Assembly (NCBI RefSeq): GCF_026342835.1
Contig: NZ_JAPEMI010000001.1
Span: 1,184,501 to 1,248,500, forward strand
Reading direction: 5' to 3'
DNA from: Streptomyces sp. NBC_00154
GTDB taxonomy: Bacteria; Actinomycetota; Actinomycetes; Streptomycetales; Streptomycetaceae
Length of the DNA stretch: 64,000 bases
In this document: positions 8,068 through 16,937 of the stretch, piece after piece
Numbering within the stretch: position 1 is the first letter of the stretch
Layout: each line of letters starts with the position of its first letter
Made by a program: the position numbers and the translations under genes
Notes under the pieces: generated by a model
Databases searched by the model: none
The model's input: the letters and a program-made list of their open reading frames with translations, nothing else
Told to the model about the DNA's origin: nothing

Positions 8068-9639
8068 TCACGGCGTCGTCGGGGAGCTCGTGGCCTTCAG
8101 TGCCAGCCACAGCTCCATCCGCACATCCGGGTCGTCCAGGGAGCGGCCCAGGATCTCCTCCACCCGCCGCATCCGGTACCGCAGGGTGTGGCGGTGCACA
8201 CCCAGGTCGGCCGCGGCGGCGTCCCACTGGCCGTGGTGGCTGAGCCACGCGCGCAGCGAGGCGACCAGGTCGCCCCGGCCCTTCGCGTCGTGTTCGCGCA
8301 GGGCGCGGAGCATGCCGTCCGCGAAGGCCCGGACCGCGTCGTCCGCGAGCAGCGGCAGGACCGAGCCGGCCGCCAGCTCCTCGTGCTCGACCATGGCCCT
8401 GCCCCTGCGGCGAGCGACCGAGAGTGCCTGTTCGGCCTGCTTGTACGCGGCGGAAACAGCGGTCGGGCCCGCCGGTGCGGACAGCCCGACGACCACCTCG
8501 GTGTCCGCCGGCGCCGCCTGGTCCTGCGGGGTTCGCTCCTCCTGGGCCTCCGCGTATGCCGCGCAGGCCGCGACGGCCGCACCGCCGTCCGCCGCGAGGA
8601 CGACGAGCCGTTCTCCTTCGGGGACCATCAGCAGGGCCTCCCCGGACCGGGCGGCCGCCGACTCCATCGCCTCGCCGAGCGGTGCCGGTGTCGCCGGATC
8701 GGACGCCTCCGCGATCAGCAGGCGGAACGGGGCGTCGAGCAGCCCTCCGTACAGGTCTCCGGCAACGGCCCGCGCATGGTCCGGCTGGCCCGCGAGGAGC
8801 ATCCGGAGCACCGCAGCGCCCAGCCGCTGTTCGGCGCCCTGGAGGGCGCGGGAGCGGGCGGTGGTGAGGGTCAGCAGGGCGACCGCCGAGTGCACGGCGT
8901 AACGCTCGGCGGTGCCGAGGGCGGACCCGGTGCCCACCGCCAGTGCGCCGCGGGCCCGGCGGCCCGTGCCCAGGGTCTGGAGCTCGACCCGGTCGTCGGT
9001 GTCACCGACGACGACGCTCGCCGGGGCGGGGCGGTCCCGCAGGCGTTCCACATCGGGGGTGAGCCGGGCCGCTCTGCGGGCGGCCCAGTCGGGGGCGGCG
9101 GCCACGACGGCGCCGGAGGCGTCGTACAGCGCGGCCCAGCCGTCGACCTGGGCGGCGAGCCGGCTGAGGAGTTCGCCGGGGCCCTCCCCGGCGAGTGCGG
9201 CCTTGGTGAGATCGCGCTGGGCCTCGAAGCCCGCTGTCACGGCCCGGTACTGGTCGGCGGCGATCGCCGAGGAGACGGCCTTGGCGATGGCGAGGAAGGC
9301 GGTGCGGCGCGGGACTTCGAGGAGCGGCAGTCCCACCTCCTCGGCGGCGTCGATCAGCGGCTGCGGCACCTCGTCGTAGTTGACGCCCACGGCGAAGCCG
9401 AGCCCGACGACTCCGGCGTCGGCCAGCCGGCGCACGTACCGGCGCATCGCTTCGGGGTTCTCGGCGTCGAGGTTGGTGGCGGTGATGAGGAGGAGTTCGC
9501 CACCCTCCATGTACGGGACGGGGTCGGCCAGCTCGCTGGCGTGCGCCCAGCGCACCGGCGCGTCGAGCCGGTCCGCCCCCGCACGCACCGTGAGTTTGAG
9601 TGCCGAATGCTGGACGAGCGAGGCGAGAGTAGGGGGCAT
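8068..9639 (-). CDS. PucR-family transcriptional regulator
   Basis: DNA-binding regulator of the PucR/CdaR type, probably controlling the adjacent aldehyde dehydrogenase and perhaps gabT. The 523-residue product has an N-terminal PucR sensory domain (MPPTLASLVQHSALKL onward), a GGDEF-like degenerate middle region, and a C-terminal PucR helix-turn-helix (HTH_30) with the typical sequence DLGVHRHTLRYRMRRVEEI. PucR proteins commonly respond to nitrogen compounds such as ureides, GABA or proline, which fits the neighbourhood; the effector here is unknown. ATG at 9639 matches the beginning of the PucR domain. The gene is co-directional with the aldehyde dehydrogenase, with 197 bases between them. 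Confidence 0.88.
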   Translation of the reverse strand: MPPTLASLVQHSALKLTVRAGADRLDAPVRWAHASELADPVPYMEGGELLLITATNLDAENPEAMRRYVRRLADAGVVGLGFAVGVNYDEVPQPLIDAAEEVGLPLLEVPRRTAFLAIAKAVSSAIAADQYRAVTAGFEAQRDLTKAALAGEGPGELLSRLAAQVDGWAALYDASGAVVAAAPDWAARRAARLTPDVERLRDRPAPASVVVGDTDDRVELQTLGTGRRARGALAVGTGSALGTAERYAVHSAVALLTLTTARSRALQGAEQRLGAAVLRMLLAGQPDHARAVAGDLYGGLLDAPFRLLIAEASDPATPAPLGEAMESAAARSGEALLMVPEGERLVVLAADGGAAVAACAAYAEAQEERTPQDQAAPADTEVVVGLSAPAGPTAVSAAYKQAEQALSVARRRGRAMVEHEELAAGSVLPLLADDAVRAFADGMLRALREHDAKGRGDLVASLRAWLSHHGQWDAAAADLGVHRHTLRYRMRRVEEILGRSLDDPDVRMELWLALKATSSPTTP

Positions 9640-9812
9640 GGGGACCGCGGGACCTTCGGAGTCGATTTCGCCGTCCCGTACGAACGGCTCCTCCCGATTC
9701 TGCCAGGACGGCAGGGTCCGCCGTAACCACTCTCAGTGATCCGGCACCGCCGCGGCCCACCGGATCCGCTGCGGTGGACCCGGCCCGCACGTCATGGCCG
9801 CCCGGCCCCGGT

Positions 9813-12236
9813 TCAGCCGTTCAGGTTCACCAGCAGGGGCGGCGCGTGCTCCCCTCGTACCGTCGTCAGGGACAGCACCGCGTGTCCGGCCGGGACGCGA
9901 TGGGCCAGTTCGGAGGCCGACCAGCGTTCGCGCTCGACCTGGCGCACGGTCACCGCGTCCGTGGTCACCGCCTTGCCGGTGACCAGCTTGCGGAAGGCGT
10001 GGATGGCCCGGGTCATCGGCTGGTCGGCGAAGACCGTGCGCTGGGTGACGTCCCGGGTCTCGACCCATTCCGTACCCCATGCCTCGGCGAACCGCTTGCC
10101 GTCCCAGGTGGTGATCCCGGAGAACGCCATCCGGCAGCCGACCGCACCCAGCAGCGCGGTGTGCAGGCTCTCCGGGACGTCGTCGAGGGTGCGCAGCGTG
10201 AGCACGGCCCCGGCGTGCGCGGAGCGCAGCCGCTGGATGCCGCGGACGGTGTCGGGGGTCAGGGTGCGGGTCGCGTCGTCGAGGACCAGGCAGGCGAAGA
10301 GCGAGCGGTCGGCGCGGGCGGCGGCGCTCGCCGTGAACTGGGCGAGGACGAGACGGGCCAGCATCCGCGACGCCTCGGCGTGGCCGCGTTCGGGCAGGTC
10401 GATGCGGACCCGGAGCGGGTGCTCCAGGGCCCGCAGGGAGAAGGGGCGGGCCTTGCCCGTGGTGTCGAAGAAGTCGGCGAACGCGGGCCGGTCGAGCAGC
10501 GCGACCCGGTCGGCGAGTGCGGGCCCGGGGTCTCCGGGAGCCCCGGACTGGCGGGCACGGGCGTCGAGTTCGCGGTGCATGCTCTGCCCGCCCGCCGCGT
10601 CGACGGCCTCGCGCAGGGCCGCGAGCGCGGCCGGGACACCGTCCAGCAGCTCCCGTAGCTCGGGAACCGAGGGAAAGCGGCCGTGGGCGGCGCGGTAGGG
10701 GCCGAGGAGCTGCGCGAGGGCGGTGGCGGCTCGTCTGCTGTCCACTTCGGGGAGGTCTCCGACGAGCCCCTCGGCCAGGACGGCCGCGGCTTCGTCGGGG
10801 TCGGCGGTGCCGCCGTAGATGTCGAGATCGTGGACGGAGGCCGGATCGCCGAGCTTGACCACGACGTCGAACCCCTCGTCGGCGCCGAGCTGGGTGCCGG
10901 TGGCGCATACCGCGACTACGGCGGCCCGCCCGGCGAGCGCCTGAAGGGCGAGGGATTCGACGACGGGCCGGATCAGTGCGCGGCTCTTGCCCGCCCCCGG
11001 CGGTCCGACGGCGAGCAGCGAGGTGCCGAGCAGCCCGGGGTCGAGGGCGATTCCGCTGCCGCGGCGCGCATAGGGGTTGCGCTCGTTGTCGTCGACCGTG
11101 CCGAGCCTGACCTGGTCGACGAGCAGATCGTGCCGGGCCGAACGGACCGGGAGATCGCGCGCGCCGGAGGGATGGGTGCAGGCGGCGGCGCCGTTGCGCA
11201 GCACGGTGTCGGTGAAGGCGGGCAGCCGGGTGCTGTCGGCACGTACGGAGGTCCAGGCGCGTCGGATACGGGCGTAGTCGACGTCGTTCATCCGGCCCGA
11301 CCGGGCCTCCTGGGCGAGCCTGGCGGCGGCCTGGTCCTGTCCGGCGGCGCGCAGGTCGGGCCACTCGGCCGGATCGTCCGCGCCGCCCGCCGCCCGGGCC
11401 TCCGCGTCGTGGCCTGCCTCGCGGGCCGTGCCCCGGTCCGCGGTTCCGCGCGCGCTCCCCGGGGTGCCGGCCTGTGCCGTCGGCTGCTGCGCACCTCCGG
11501 CGTTCCTGCGGCGCAGCCGGGACCATCGGCCCAGCTTCGCGAACGGCCACACGATCACCAGGGTGATCAGGGCGTACAGCGTGTACGTGACCACGGTGGT
11601 CAGGGTGCGGTCGGTGCCCATCCACGGGCCGGCCACGAAGCTGAAGGTGAGCTCCATGCCGGGCACGGTCCCCGTCCACACGAGGATCCAGACCAGCAGC
11701 GCGCCGGCAGCCGCACCCGCCGCGCGGGCGCCGGGCCCTCGGCCGGCGACCGAGCGTTCGAAAGCGGCGGGCCAGTTACCCAACCGGCCGAACCCGTAGA
11801 CGATGGCTCCGATGATCAGCAGGCGGTAGACCTCGAGCGCGCGTACCGCCCCATGGGTCAGCGGCTGGTGGTCGAACGGTCCCCACCATTCGTGGGGGGT
11901 GAAGAGTGTCAGCGGGACCCGCCAGTACGGGATGTATCCGTTGCGCCAGAGCGACCAGACGAGGATGCAGGCAAGGAGCGAGATCACCGCTCCGCTGAGC
12001 AGCGTGCGGTCGGGCGTGCGCTCCGCCTCCTCTGCGGGCCGGTCGCTGTGTCCGGACCGCCAGACGCCCGGTTCCGCGAGGGGCCTGGGGATGCGCAGCC
12101 AGTCCCCGAGGGAGGGGCCGGTGGCCGGTGCGTGGCCCGGCATGGGCGGCAGTACAGGCGGTGGCGGGCCGGCCGGGCGCGGCACCGAATGACCGGAGCG
12201 GGTGCCGCGTGAGTCGTACGTGCCCTCGGTGTCCAT
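9813..12236 (-). CDS. Membrane-anchored ATP-binding protein, TraG/FtsK-like core, function unknown
   Basis: Start ATG at 12236 (MDTEGTYDSRG) has GAGGGA six bases upstream. The 807-residue protein has a proline-rich cytoplasmic N-terminus and four predicted membrane helices between about residues 75 and 260, such as LLIIGAIVYGFGRLGNW and ALITLVIVWPFAKLG. A large ATPase domain follows, with Walker A GPPGAGKS near residue 400 and a Walker-B-like LFACLVLDDATRT near residue 640. The layout resembles VirD4/TraG-type coupling ATPases, but no relaxase or secretion genes are close by, and orthologues seem to be ordinary Streptomyces chromosome genes. I do not assign a function. It is divergently oriented to gabT across 257 bases. 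Confidence 0.75.
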   Translation of the reverse strand: MDTEGTYDSRGTRSGHSVPRPAGPPPPVLPPMPGHAPATGPSLGDWLRIPRPLAEPGVWRSGHSDRPAEEAERTPDRTLLSGAVISLLACILVWSLWRNGYIPYWRVPLTLFTPHEWWGPFDHQPLTHGAVRALEVYRLLIIGAIVYGFGRLGNWPAAFERSVAGRGPGARAAGAAAGALLVWILVWTGTVPGMELTFSFVAGPWMGTDRTLTTVVTYTLYALITLVIVWPFAKLGRWSRLRRRNAGGAQQPTAQAGTPGSARGTADRGTAREAGHDAEARAAGGADDPAEWPDLRAAGQDQAAARLAQEARSGRMNDVDYARIRRAWTSVRADSTRLPAFTDTVLRNGAAACTHPSGARDLPVRSARHDLLVDQVRLGTVDDNERNPYARRGSGIALDPGLLGTSLLAVGPPGAGKSRALIRPVVESLALQALAGRAAVVAVCATGTQLGADEGFDVVVKLGDPASVHDLDIYGGTADPDEAAAVLAEGLVGDLPEVDSRRAATALAQLLGPYRAAHGRFPSVPELRELLDGVPAALAALREAVDAAGGQSMHRELDARARQSGAPGDPGPALADRVALLDRPAFADFFDTTGKARPFSLRALEHPLRVRIDLPERGHAEASRMLARLVLAQFTASAAARADRSLFACLVLDDATRTLTPDTVRGIQRLRSAHAGAVLTLRTLDDVPESLHTALLGAVGCRMAFSGITTWDGKRFAEAWGTEWVETRDVTQRTVFADQPMTRAIHAFRKLVTGKAVTTDAVTVRQVERERWSASELAHRVPAGHAVLSLTTVRGEHAPPLLVNLNG

Positions 12237-12493
12237 GTGCTGTCCCTCGTCCCCTGACCAGCGCCGACCGGTAACCACGGGCGCAGGCGCCCCGATCCCC
12301 TCAATCTAGTGCCCAGTAGCACCCCGTCAGACGCTGTCCGGCGGGAAGTCCCGCCACCGGTCGCCAGGCCGTCGCTATGTCCGTGACGGACAACCGCGTC
12401 GGGCCACTTCTCCCGAACGGAACATGCCGGACCCCCGGCCTCGCCCCTAGCCTGCAGACAGAGAAGCGTCCGAAACACCCCCAGGAGCCCCTC

Positions 12494-13834
12494 ATGACCG
12501 CAATTCCGCAGGAGCGCCGCGTCGTCACTGCCATTCCCGGCCCGAAGTCGGTGGAGCTGCAGGCCCGCCGTCTCGCGACGGTCGCCGCAGGTGTGGGCTC
12601 CACCCTGCCGGTGTTCACCGCCCGTGCAGGCGGCGGCATCATCGAGGACGTGGACGGCAACCGTCTGATCGACTTCGGCTCCGGCATCGCCGTGACGTCG
12701 GTCGGCGCCTCTGCCGAGGCCGTCGTACGCCGCGCGTCCGCGCAGCTCGCCGACTTCACCCACACCTGTTTCATGGTCACGCCGTACGAGGGGTACGTCG
12801 AGGTCTGTGAGCAGCTCGCCGAGCTGACGCCGGGCGACCACGCCAAGAAGTCCGCGCTGTTCAACTCGGGCGCCGAGGCCGTCGAGAACGCCGTGAAGAT
12901 CGCCCGCGCCTACACCAAGCGCACCGCGGTCGTCGTCTTCGACCACGGCTACCACGGCCGGACGAACCTGACGATGGCGCTGACCGCCAAGAACATGCCG
13001 TACAAGCAGGGTTTCGGTCCGTTCGCGCCCGAGGTCTACCGGGTCCCGGTGGCGTACGGCTACCGCTGGCCGACCGGTGCGGAGAACGCCGGTGCCGAGG
13101 CATCCGCTCAGGCCATCGACCAGATCACGAAGCAGATCGGCGCCGACAACGTCGCCGCGATCATCATCGAGCCGGTGCTCGGCGAGGGTGGCTTCATCGA
13201 GCCGGCGAAGGGCTTCCTCCCGGCGATCGCGCAGTTCGCCAAGGACAACGGCATCGTCTTCGTCGCGGACGAGATCCAGTCCGGCTTCTGCCGTACCGGC
13301 CAGTGGTTCGCCTGTGAGGACGAGGGCATCGTCCCCGACCTGATCACCACCGCCAAGGGCATCGCGGGCGGTCTGCCGCTCTCCGCCGTGACGGGTCGCG
13401 CCGAGATCATGGACGCCGCGCACGCGGGCGGCCTCGGCGGTACGTACGGCGGAAACCCGGTGGCCTGCGCGGGCGCGCTCGGCGCCATCGAGACGATGCG
13501 CGAGCTGGACCTGAACGGGAAGGCGAAGCGCATCGAGGAGGTCATGAAGGGCCGCCTCGCCGAGATGCAGGCGAAGCTGCCGAACGGCGATGTCATCGGT
13601 GACATCCGTGGCCGTGGCGCGATGATCGCGATCGAGCTGGTGAAGGCCGGCACGAAGGACCCGCACCCGGAGGCCGCCGCGACGCTCGCGAAGGCCTGCC
13701 ACGCGGAGGGCGTGCTCGTCCTCACCTGTGGCACGTACGGCAACGTGCTGCGCTTCCTGCCGCCGCTGGTGATCGGCGAGGACCTGCTCAACGAGGGCCT
13801 CGACGTCATCGAGCAGGCTTTCGCCCAGATCTGA
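12494..13834 (+). CDS. gabT: 4-aminobutyrate aminotransferase
   Basis: PLP enzyme moving the amino group of GABA to 2-oxoglutarate, giving succinate semialdehyde and glutamate. The 446-residue protein is a class III aminotransferase. NSGAEAVENAVKIARAYT is the GABA-transaminase signature, VADEIQSGFCRTGQWFA contains the PLP aspartate, and the PLP lysine is in TTAKGIAGGLPL at about residue 287. ATG at 12494 (MTAIPQERR) has AGGAG seven bases upstream. With the semialdehyde dehydrogenases in the window it would complete the route putrescine to GABA to succinate. Confidence 0.94.
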   Translation: MTAIPQERRVVTAIPGPKSVELQARRLATVAAGVGSTLPVFTARAGGGIIEDVDGNRLIDFGSGIAVTSVGASAEAVVRRASAQLADFTHTCFMVTPYEGYVEVCEQLAELTPGDHAKKSALFNSGAEAVENAVKIARAYTKRTAVVVFDHGYHGRTNLTMALTAKNMPYKQGFGPFAPEVYRVPVAYGYRWPTGAENAGAEASAQAIDQITKQIGADNVAAIIIEPVLGEGGFIEPAKGFLPAIAQFAKDNGIVFVADEIQSGFCRTGQWFACEDEGIVPDLITTAKGIAGGLPLSAVTGRAEIMDAAHAGGLGGTYGGNPVACAGALGAIETMRELDLNGKAKRIEEVMKGRLAEMQAKLPNGDVIGDIRGRGAMIAIELVKAGTKDPHPEAAATLAKACHAEGVLVLTCGTYGNVLRFLPPLVIGEDLLNEGLDVIEQAFAQI

Positions 13835-13959
13835 TCCGATTCCCTGGCACCGATCCTGATCGGGTCCACGTGAGGGCCTGTGAAGAACGTGTGGGGGGCC
13901 CATGGCGGGATCCGGTTCCCGCTGTCGGTCCCCCGTCGGCTGCCGTACGGTTCCTGCAG

Positions 13960-14784
13960 ATGAGAGAACCACCCCGCTCGCAGGGGACTGCGGGTGATAC
14001 CGGGTCGGAGCATCCCCAGCACCGTCCTGGTCGTGCCATCGCGCACACCACTGGAGCCTCCGGCTCCGGAACTCCTCACCGATCGGATGGCCGCTCGCCC
14101 CAAACCCCCCGGGGCGCGCGGCAAACCGATCACGGCGGCCGCCCCGGAACCACCCCCCCTGTTCCGGGGCGGCCGGCTCCTCTCCTCTTCCTCGTGCCGC
14201 CGCTTCTCGCGGTCCTCGCACTCCTCACCTGGCAGGTCGCGGCCGACGGCCCGCTGCGCAGGCTGGACGAGCGGATCGGCCGGAGCGTCGCCGGGCACGG
14301 CCCCGGCCGCCTCACCGAATTCCTCGCCGATCTCGGCAATATGCAGGTCGCGCTCCCGGTCCTGGGCTGCGCGGTCGCCTACGCCCTGGTGCGGGGCGCA
14401 CGCCGGGTGCCGCTGTACGCCGTTCTCGCCATGGCCGCGGTGCCCGCACTGGTCGTCCCGCTCAAGGACTGGATCGGCCGGACGGGACCACTGACCGGCG
14501 AGACCGGTTACTACCCGTCGGGCCACGCGACGACGGCCGCGGTGGCGTACGGGGCGGCGGCGCTGCTGATCGCGTACCGCACAACGCCTGCAGAACGGTC
14601 CAAGCGGTCATGGATGATGCCCGTCGCCGCTGTCCTGCTGACAGTGGCGACGGGCATCGGTCTGGTGCTGCGCGGCTATCACTGGCCGCTGGATGTGCTC
14701 GCCGGCTGGTGCCTGAGCGGGCTGTTGCTCGTGGCGCTCAGCTGGTCGAGCGGCCGATCACGGAGACGTCAGCCGCCGAAGTAG
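13960..14784 (+). CDS. PAP2-family membrane phosphatase
   Basis: Integral membrane phosphatase acting on a lipid phosphate or pyrophosphate at the outer membrane face. The three phosphatase motifs are visible: KDWIGRTGPLTG, YPSGHATTAAVAYG, and RGYHWPLDVLAGW with the conserved histidine and aspartate. About five membrane helices start at APLLFLVPPLLAVLALL. The start is uncertain: ATG at 13960 is given, but it has no good ribosome binding site and the first 75 residues are low-complexity and not membrane-like. GTG at 13870 is the other in-frame option. The 3' end overlaps the convergent chitinase gene by 16 bases. Confidence 0.78.
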   Translation: MREPPRSQGTAGDTGSEHPQHRPGRAIAHTTGASGSGTPHRSDGRSPQTPRGARQTDHGGRPGTTPPVPGRPAPLLFLVPPLLAVLALLTWQVAADGPLRRLDERIGRSVAGHGPGRLTEFLADLGNMQVALPVLGCAVAYALVRGARRVPLYAVLAMAAVPALVVPLKDWIGRTGPLTGETGYYPSGHATTAAVAYGAAALLIAYRTTPAERSKRSWMMPVAAVLLTVATGIGLVLRGYHWPLDVLAGWCLSGLLLVALSWSSGRSRRRQPPK

Positions 14785-16595
14785 GCGTCGAAGTTCTTCG
14801 AGAACTCCCCGTTGTTGAAGCGGTCCCAGTTGATCGACCACGTCATCAGTCCGCGCAGTCCGGGCCAGGTGCCGTGCGTCGCGTACGAACCGCAGTCGGC
14901 CTTCTTCGTCAGGCAGTTCAGCGCCTTGTCGACCTCGCTGGGTGAGGTGTAGCCGTTGCCCGCCTGGGTGGAGGCAGGAAGCCCGATGGAGACCTGGTCG
15001 GGGCGGAGCGCGGGGAAGACCCTGGTGGTGTCACCGGCCACCGGGAAGCCGGTGAGCAGCATGTCGGTCATGGCGATGTGGAAGTCGGCGCCGCCCATCG
15101 AGTGGTACTGGTTGTCCAGACCCATGATGGAACCCGAGTTGTAGTCCTGGACATGCAGCAGAGTGAGGTCGTCCCGCAGGGCGTGGATGACCGGGAGGTA
15201 GGCGCCGGCGCGCGGGTCCTGGCCGCCCCAGGGGCCCGACCCGTAGTACTGGTAGCCGAGCTGCACGAAGAACGTCTCGGGGGCCATGGTCAGCACGAAC
15301 TTGTCGCCGTACTTGGCCTTGAGGGTCTTCACCGCAGAGATCAGGTTGACGATGACCGGGGTGGTCGGGCTACGGAAGTCGGTGTCGCCGGTGTTCAGCG
15401 AGAGCGAGTGGCCCTCGAAGTCGATGTCGAGACCGTCCAGACCGTAGTCGTCGATGATCTTGCTGACGGAGGAGACGAAGGTGTCACGGGCGGCCGTGGT
15501 GGAGAGCTGCACCTGACCGTTCTGGCCGCCGATGGAGATCAGCACCTTCTTGCCCGCGGCCTGCTTGGCCTTGATGGCCGCCTTGAACTCGGCCACGGAC
15601 TCGACGTTCGGGCACTCGGTGACCGGGCAGAGCGAGAACCGGATGTCGCCCGAGGTGACGGAGGTCGGCTCGCCGAAGGCCAGGTCGATGACGTCCCAGG
15701 AGTCGGGGACGTCCGCCATCCGCGTGTAGCCGGAGCCGTTGGCGAAGCTGGAGTGCAGATAGCCGACGAGCGCGTGGGTGGGGAGGCCGGAGCCGCCGCC
15801 GCCTCCGCCGCCCGCCGTGGTGGTGGCGGTGACAGCTGCGGACTTGGCGGACTCACCGGCGGAGTTGGTCGCGGTGACCTGGAAGCTGTACGCGGTCGAG
15901 GCGGCCAGACCCGTCACGGTGGCGGACGTCCCGGTGACCGAGAGGACCTTCGTACCGCCCTGGTAGACGTTGTAGCCGGCGGCTCCCGTGGAGCCGGTCC
16001 AGGAGAGGGCGACGGAGGACGAGGTGATCGTGCCGGCCCTCAGTCCGGCGGGGGTCGCGGGGATCGCGACCGGGTCGCCGCCGGGGCCGACGAGGGTGAG
16101 GTCGTCGGCGTAGTAGGTGGGGGTGCCGTACCACCCGTGGGTGTAGATCTTCACGGACGTCGTGGCGGCACCGGTCCTGAACGTGGTGGTGAGCTGCGTC
16201 CAGCCGGGAGAGGACGGCGTCCAGGTCGACACATCGGTGGTGCCGGTTCCGGATGCGCCGAGGTAGACGTAGCTGCCCTGCACCCAGGCGCTCAGTGTGT
16301 ACGTGGAGTCCGGCTTGACCGTGACGGTCTGGGAGCACTCGGCGTTGTCACTGCCGGCCGGCGTCGCCTTGAGTGCGGAAGTGCCGCCGTGGGTGGGTGT
16401 GCTGACGACGGCTCCGCTGCCGCCCGTACAGCTCCAGCCGTCCAGACCGGCCTCGAAACCGCCGTTGCGCGCCAGATCGGTGTCGGCAGCCGCGGCGGCC
16501 GGCGCCGAGGCTGCCAGGCCACCGACGACGAGCAGAGCCGCCGAGAGGGCGGCCAGAAGTCCGGAAAATCGGGCGGGGGGTCCCGTGCGTTCCAC
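14769..16595 (-). CDS. Secreted family 18 chitinase with carbohydrate-binding and fibronectin III domains
   Basis: Extracellular endo-acting chitin hydrolase. The 608-residue precursor has a Sec signal peptide of about 39 residues ending APAAAAADT. It is followed by a carbohydrate-binding beta-sandwich (ARNGGFEAGLDGWSC onward), a fibronectin type III domain (IPATPAGLRAGTITSSSVAL), a Gly-rich linker, and a GH18 catalytic barrel from about residue 300. DGLDIDFEG carries the DxxDxDxE motif; its glutamate, near residue 393, is the proton donor. GTG at 16595 is chosen because GGAGG lies five bases upstream and the signal peptide then has normal length. The promoter region holds a TGGTCCAGACCA element as in other Streptomyces chitinase genes, implying chitin induction and glucose repression. 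The 3' end overlaps the PAP2 gene by 16 bases. Confidence 0.96.
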   Translation of the reverse strand: MERTGPPARFSGLLAALSAALLVVGGLAASAPAAAAADTDLARNGGFEAGLDGWSCTGGSGAVVSTPTHGGTSALKATPAGSDNAECSQTVTVKPDSTYTLSAWVQGSYVYLGASGTGTTDVSTWTPSSPGWTQLTTTFRTGAATTSVKIYTHGWYGTPTYYADDLTLVGPGGDPVAIPATPAGLRAGTITSSSVALSWTGSTGAAGYNVYQGGTKVLSVTGTSATVTGLAASTAYSFQVTATNSAGESAKSAAVTATTTAGGGGGGGSGLPTHALVGYLHSSFANGSGYTRMADVPDSWDVIDLAFGEPTSVTSGDIRFSLCPVTECPNVESVAEFKAAIKAKQAAGKKVLISIGGQNGQVQLSTTAARDTFVSSVSKIIDDYGLDGLDIDFEGHSLSLNTGDTDFRSPTTPVIVNLISAVKTLKAKYGDKFVLTMAPETFFVQLGYQYYGSGPWGGQDPRAGAYLPVIHALRDDLTLLHVQDYNSGSIMGLDNQYHSMGGADFHIAMTDMLLTGFPVAGDTTRVFPALRPDQVSIGLPASTQAGNGYTSPSEVDKALNCLTKKADCGSYATHGTWPGLRGLMTWSINWDRFNNGEFSKNFDAYFGG

Positions 16596-16623
16596 AACGG
16601 CCTCCGTGCAGGGGGGAATTGAG

Positions 16624-16635
16624 TGTGGCGCCACA
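16624..16635. repeat. Perfect 12-bp palindrome in the chitinase leader
   Basis: TGTGGCGCCACA lies between the predicted -10 region and the ribosome binding site of the chitinase gene. It could be an operator or an RNA hairpin in the 5' leader; nothing else in the window repeats it. Confidence 0.45.
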
Positions 16636-16638
16636 ACA

Positions 16639-16663
16639 TGGTCCAGACCAATCAGGTTGTCAA
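16639..16663 (-). promoter_or_regulatory. Chitinase promoter with direct-repeat (DasR-type) element
   Basis: On the minus strand TTGACA (16663-16658) is followed after 17 bases by CATGTT (16640-16635). The 12-bp element TGGTCTGGACCA (plus-strand 16639-16650) fills the spacer, and an imperfect second copy, GGTCTTGACAACC, overlaps the -35. This matches the published 12-bp direct repeats of Streptomyces chitinase promoters, which mediate chitin induction, glucose repression and DasR binding. Confidence 0.75.
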
Positions 16664-16937
16664 GACCTCTGGCGCCATCCCCGGCCCGCCGCACCTGCTG
16701 TCAGCCCCACCGCCCCGCCCCGGCGCACCGTTCACCCAATCGTGGCCAACTGCGCCAAAGCAGCTCGCGCGCCCGGCAGTTGTGAACCCCGAGCCAGTCA
16801 TGGCCGGCCTCCCGTTCCGTGTGCACCGACGGTGCGTCCACACGGCGAGAGGGGGTTCGGCCCGGATCTACGCGAGTCGGGGGCACCAGTCGGAAGTGAA
16901 TCGGGTCACACCCCGACCGGCGTCTCCCGGACCCGGG

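Noticed and set aside
9813..12236. Membrane ATPase as part of a second conjugative element
   Set aside because: It has a TraG/FtsK-like P-loop domain, but the surrounding genes are ordinary catabolic chromosome genes, with no relaxase, integrase or Spd-like genes and no change in base composition.
13994..14494. Alternative frame over the 5' half of the PAP2 gene
   Set aside because: Its product is Arg/Ser/Pro-rich shadow sequence; the PAP2 motifs KDWIGRTGP, PSGH and the H/D motif are all in the other frame.
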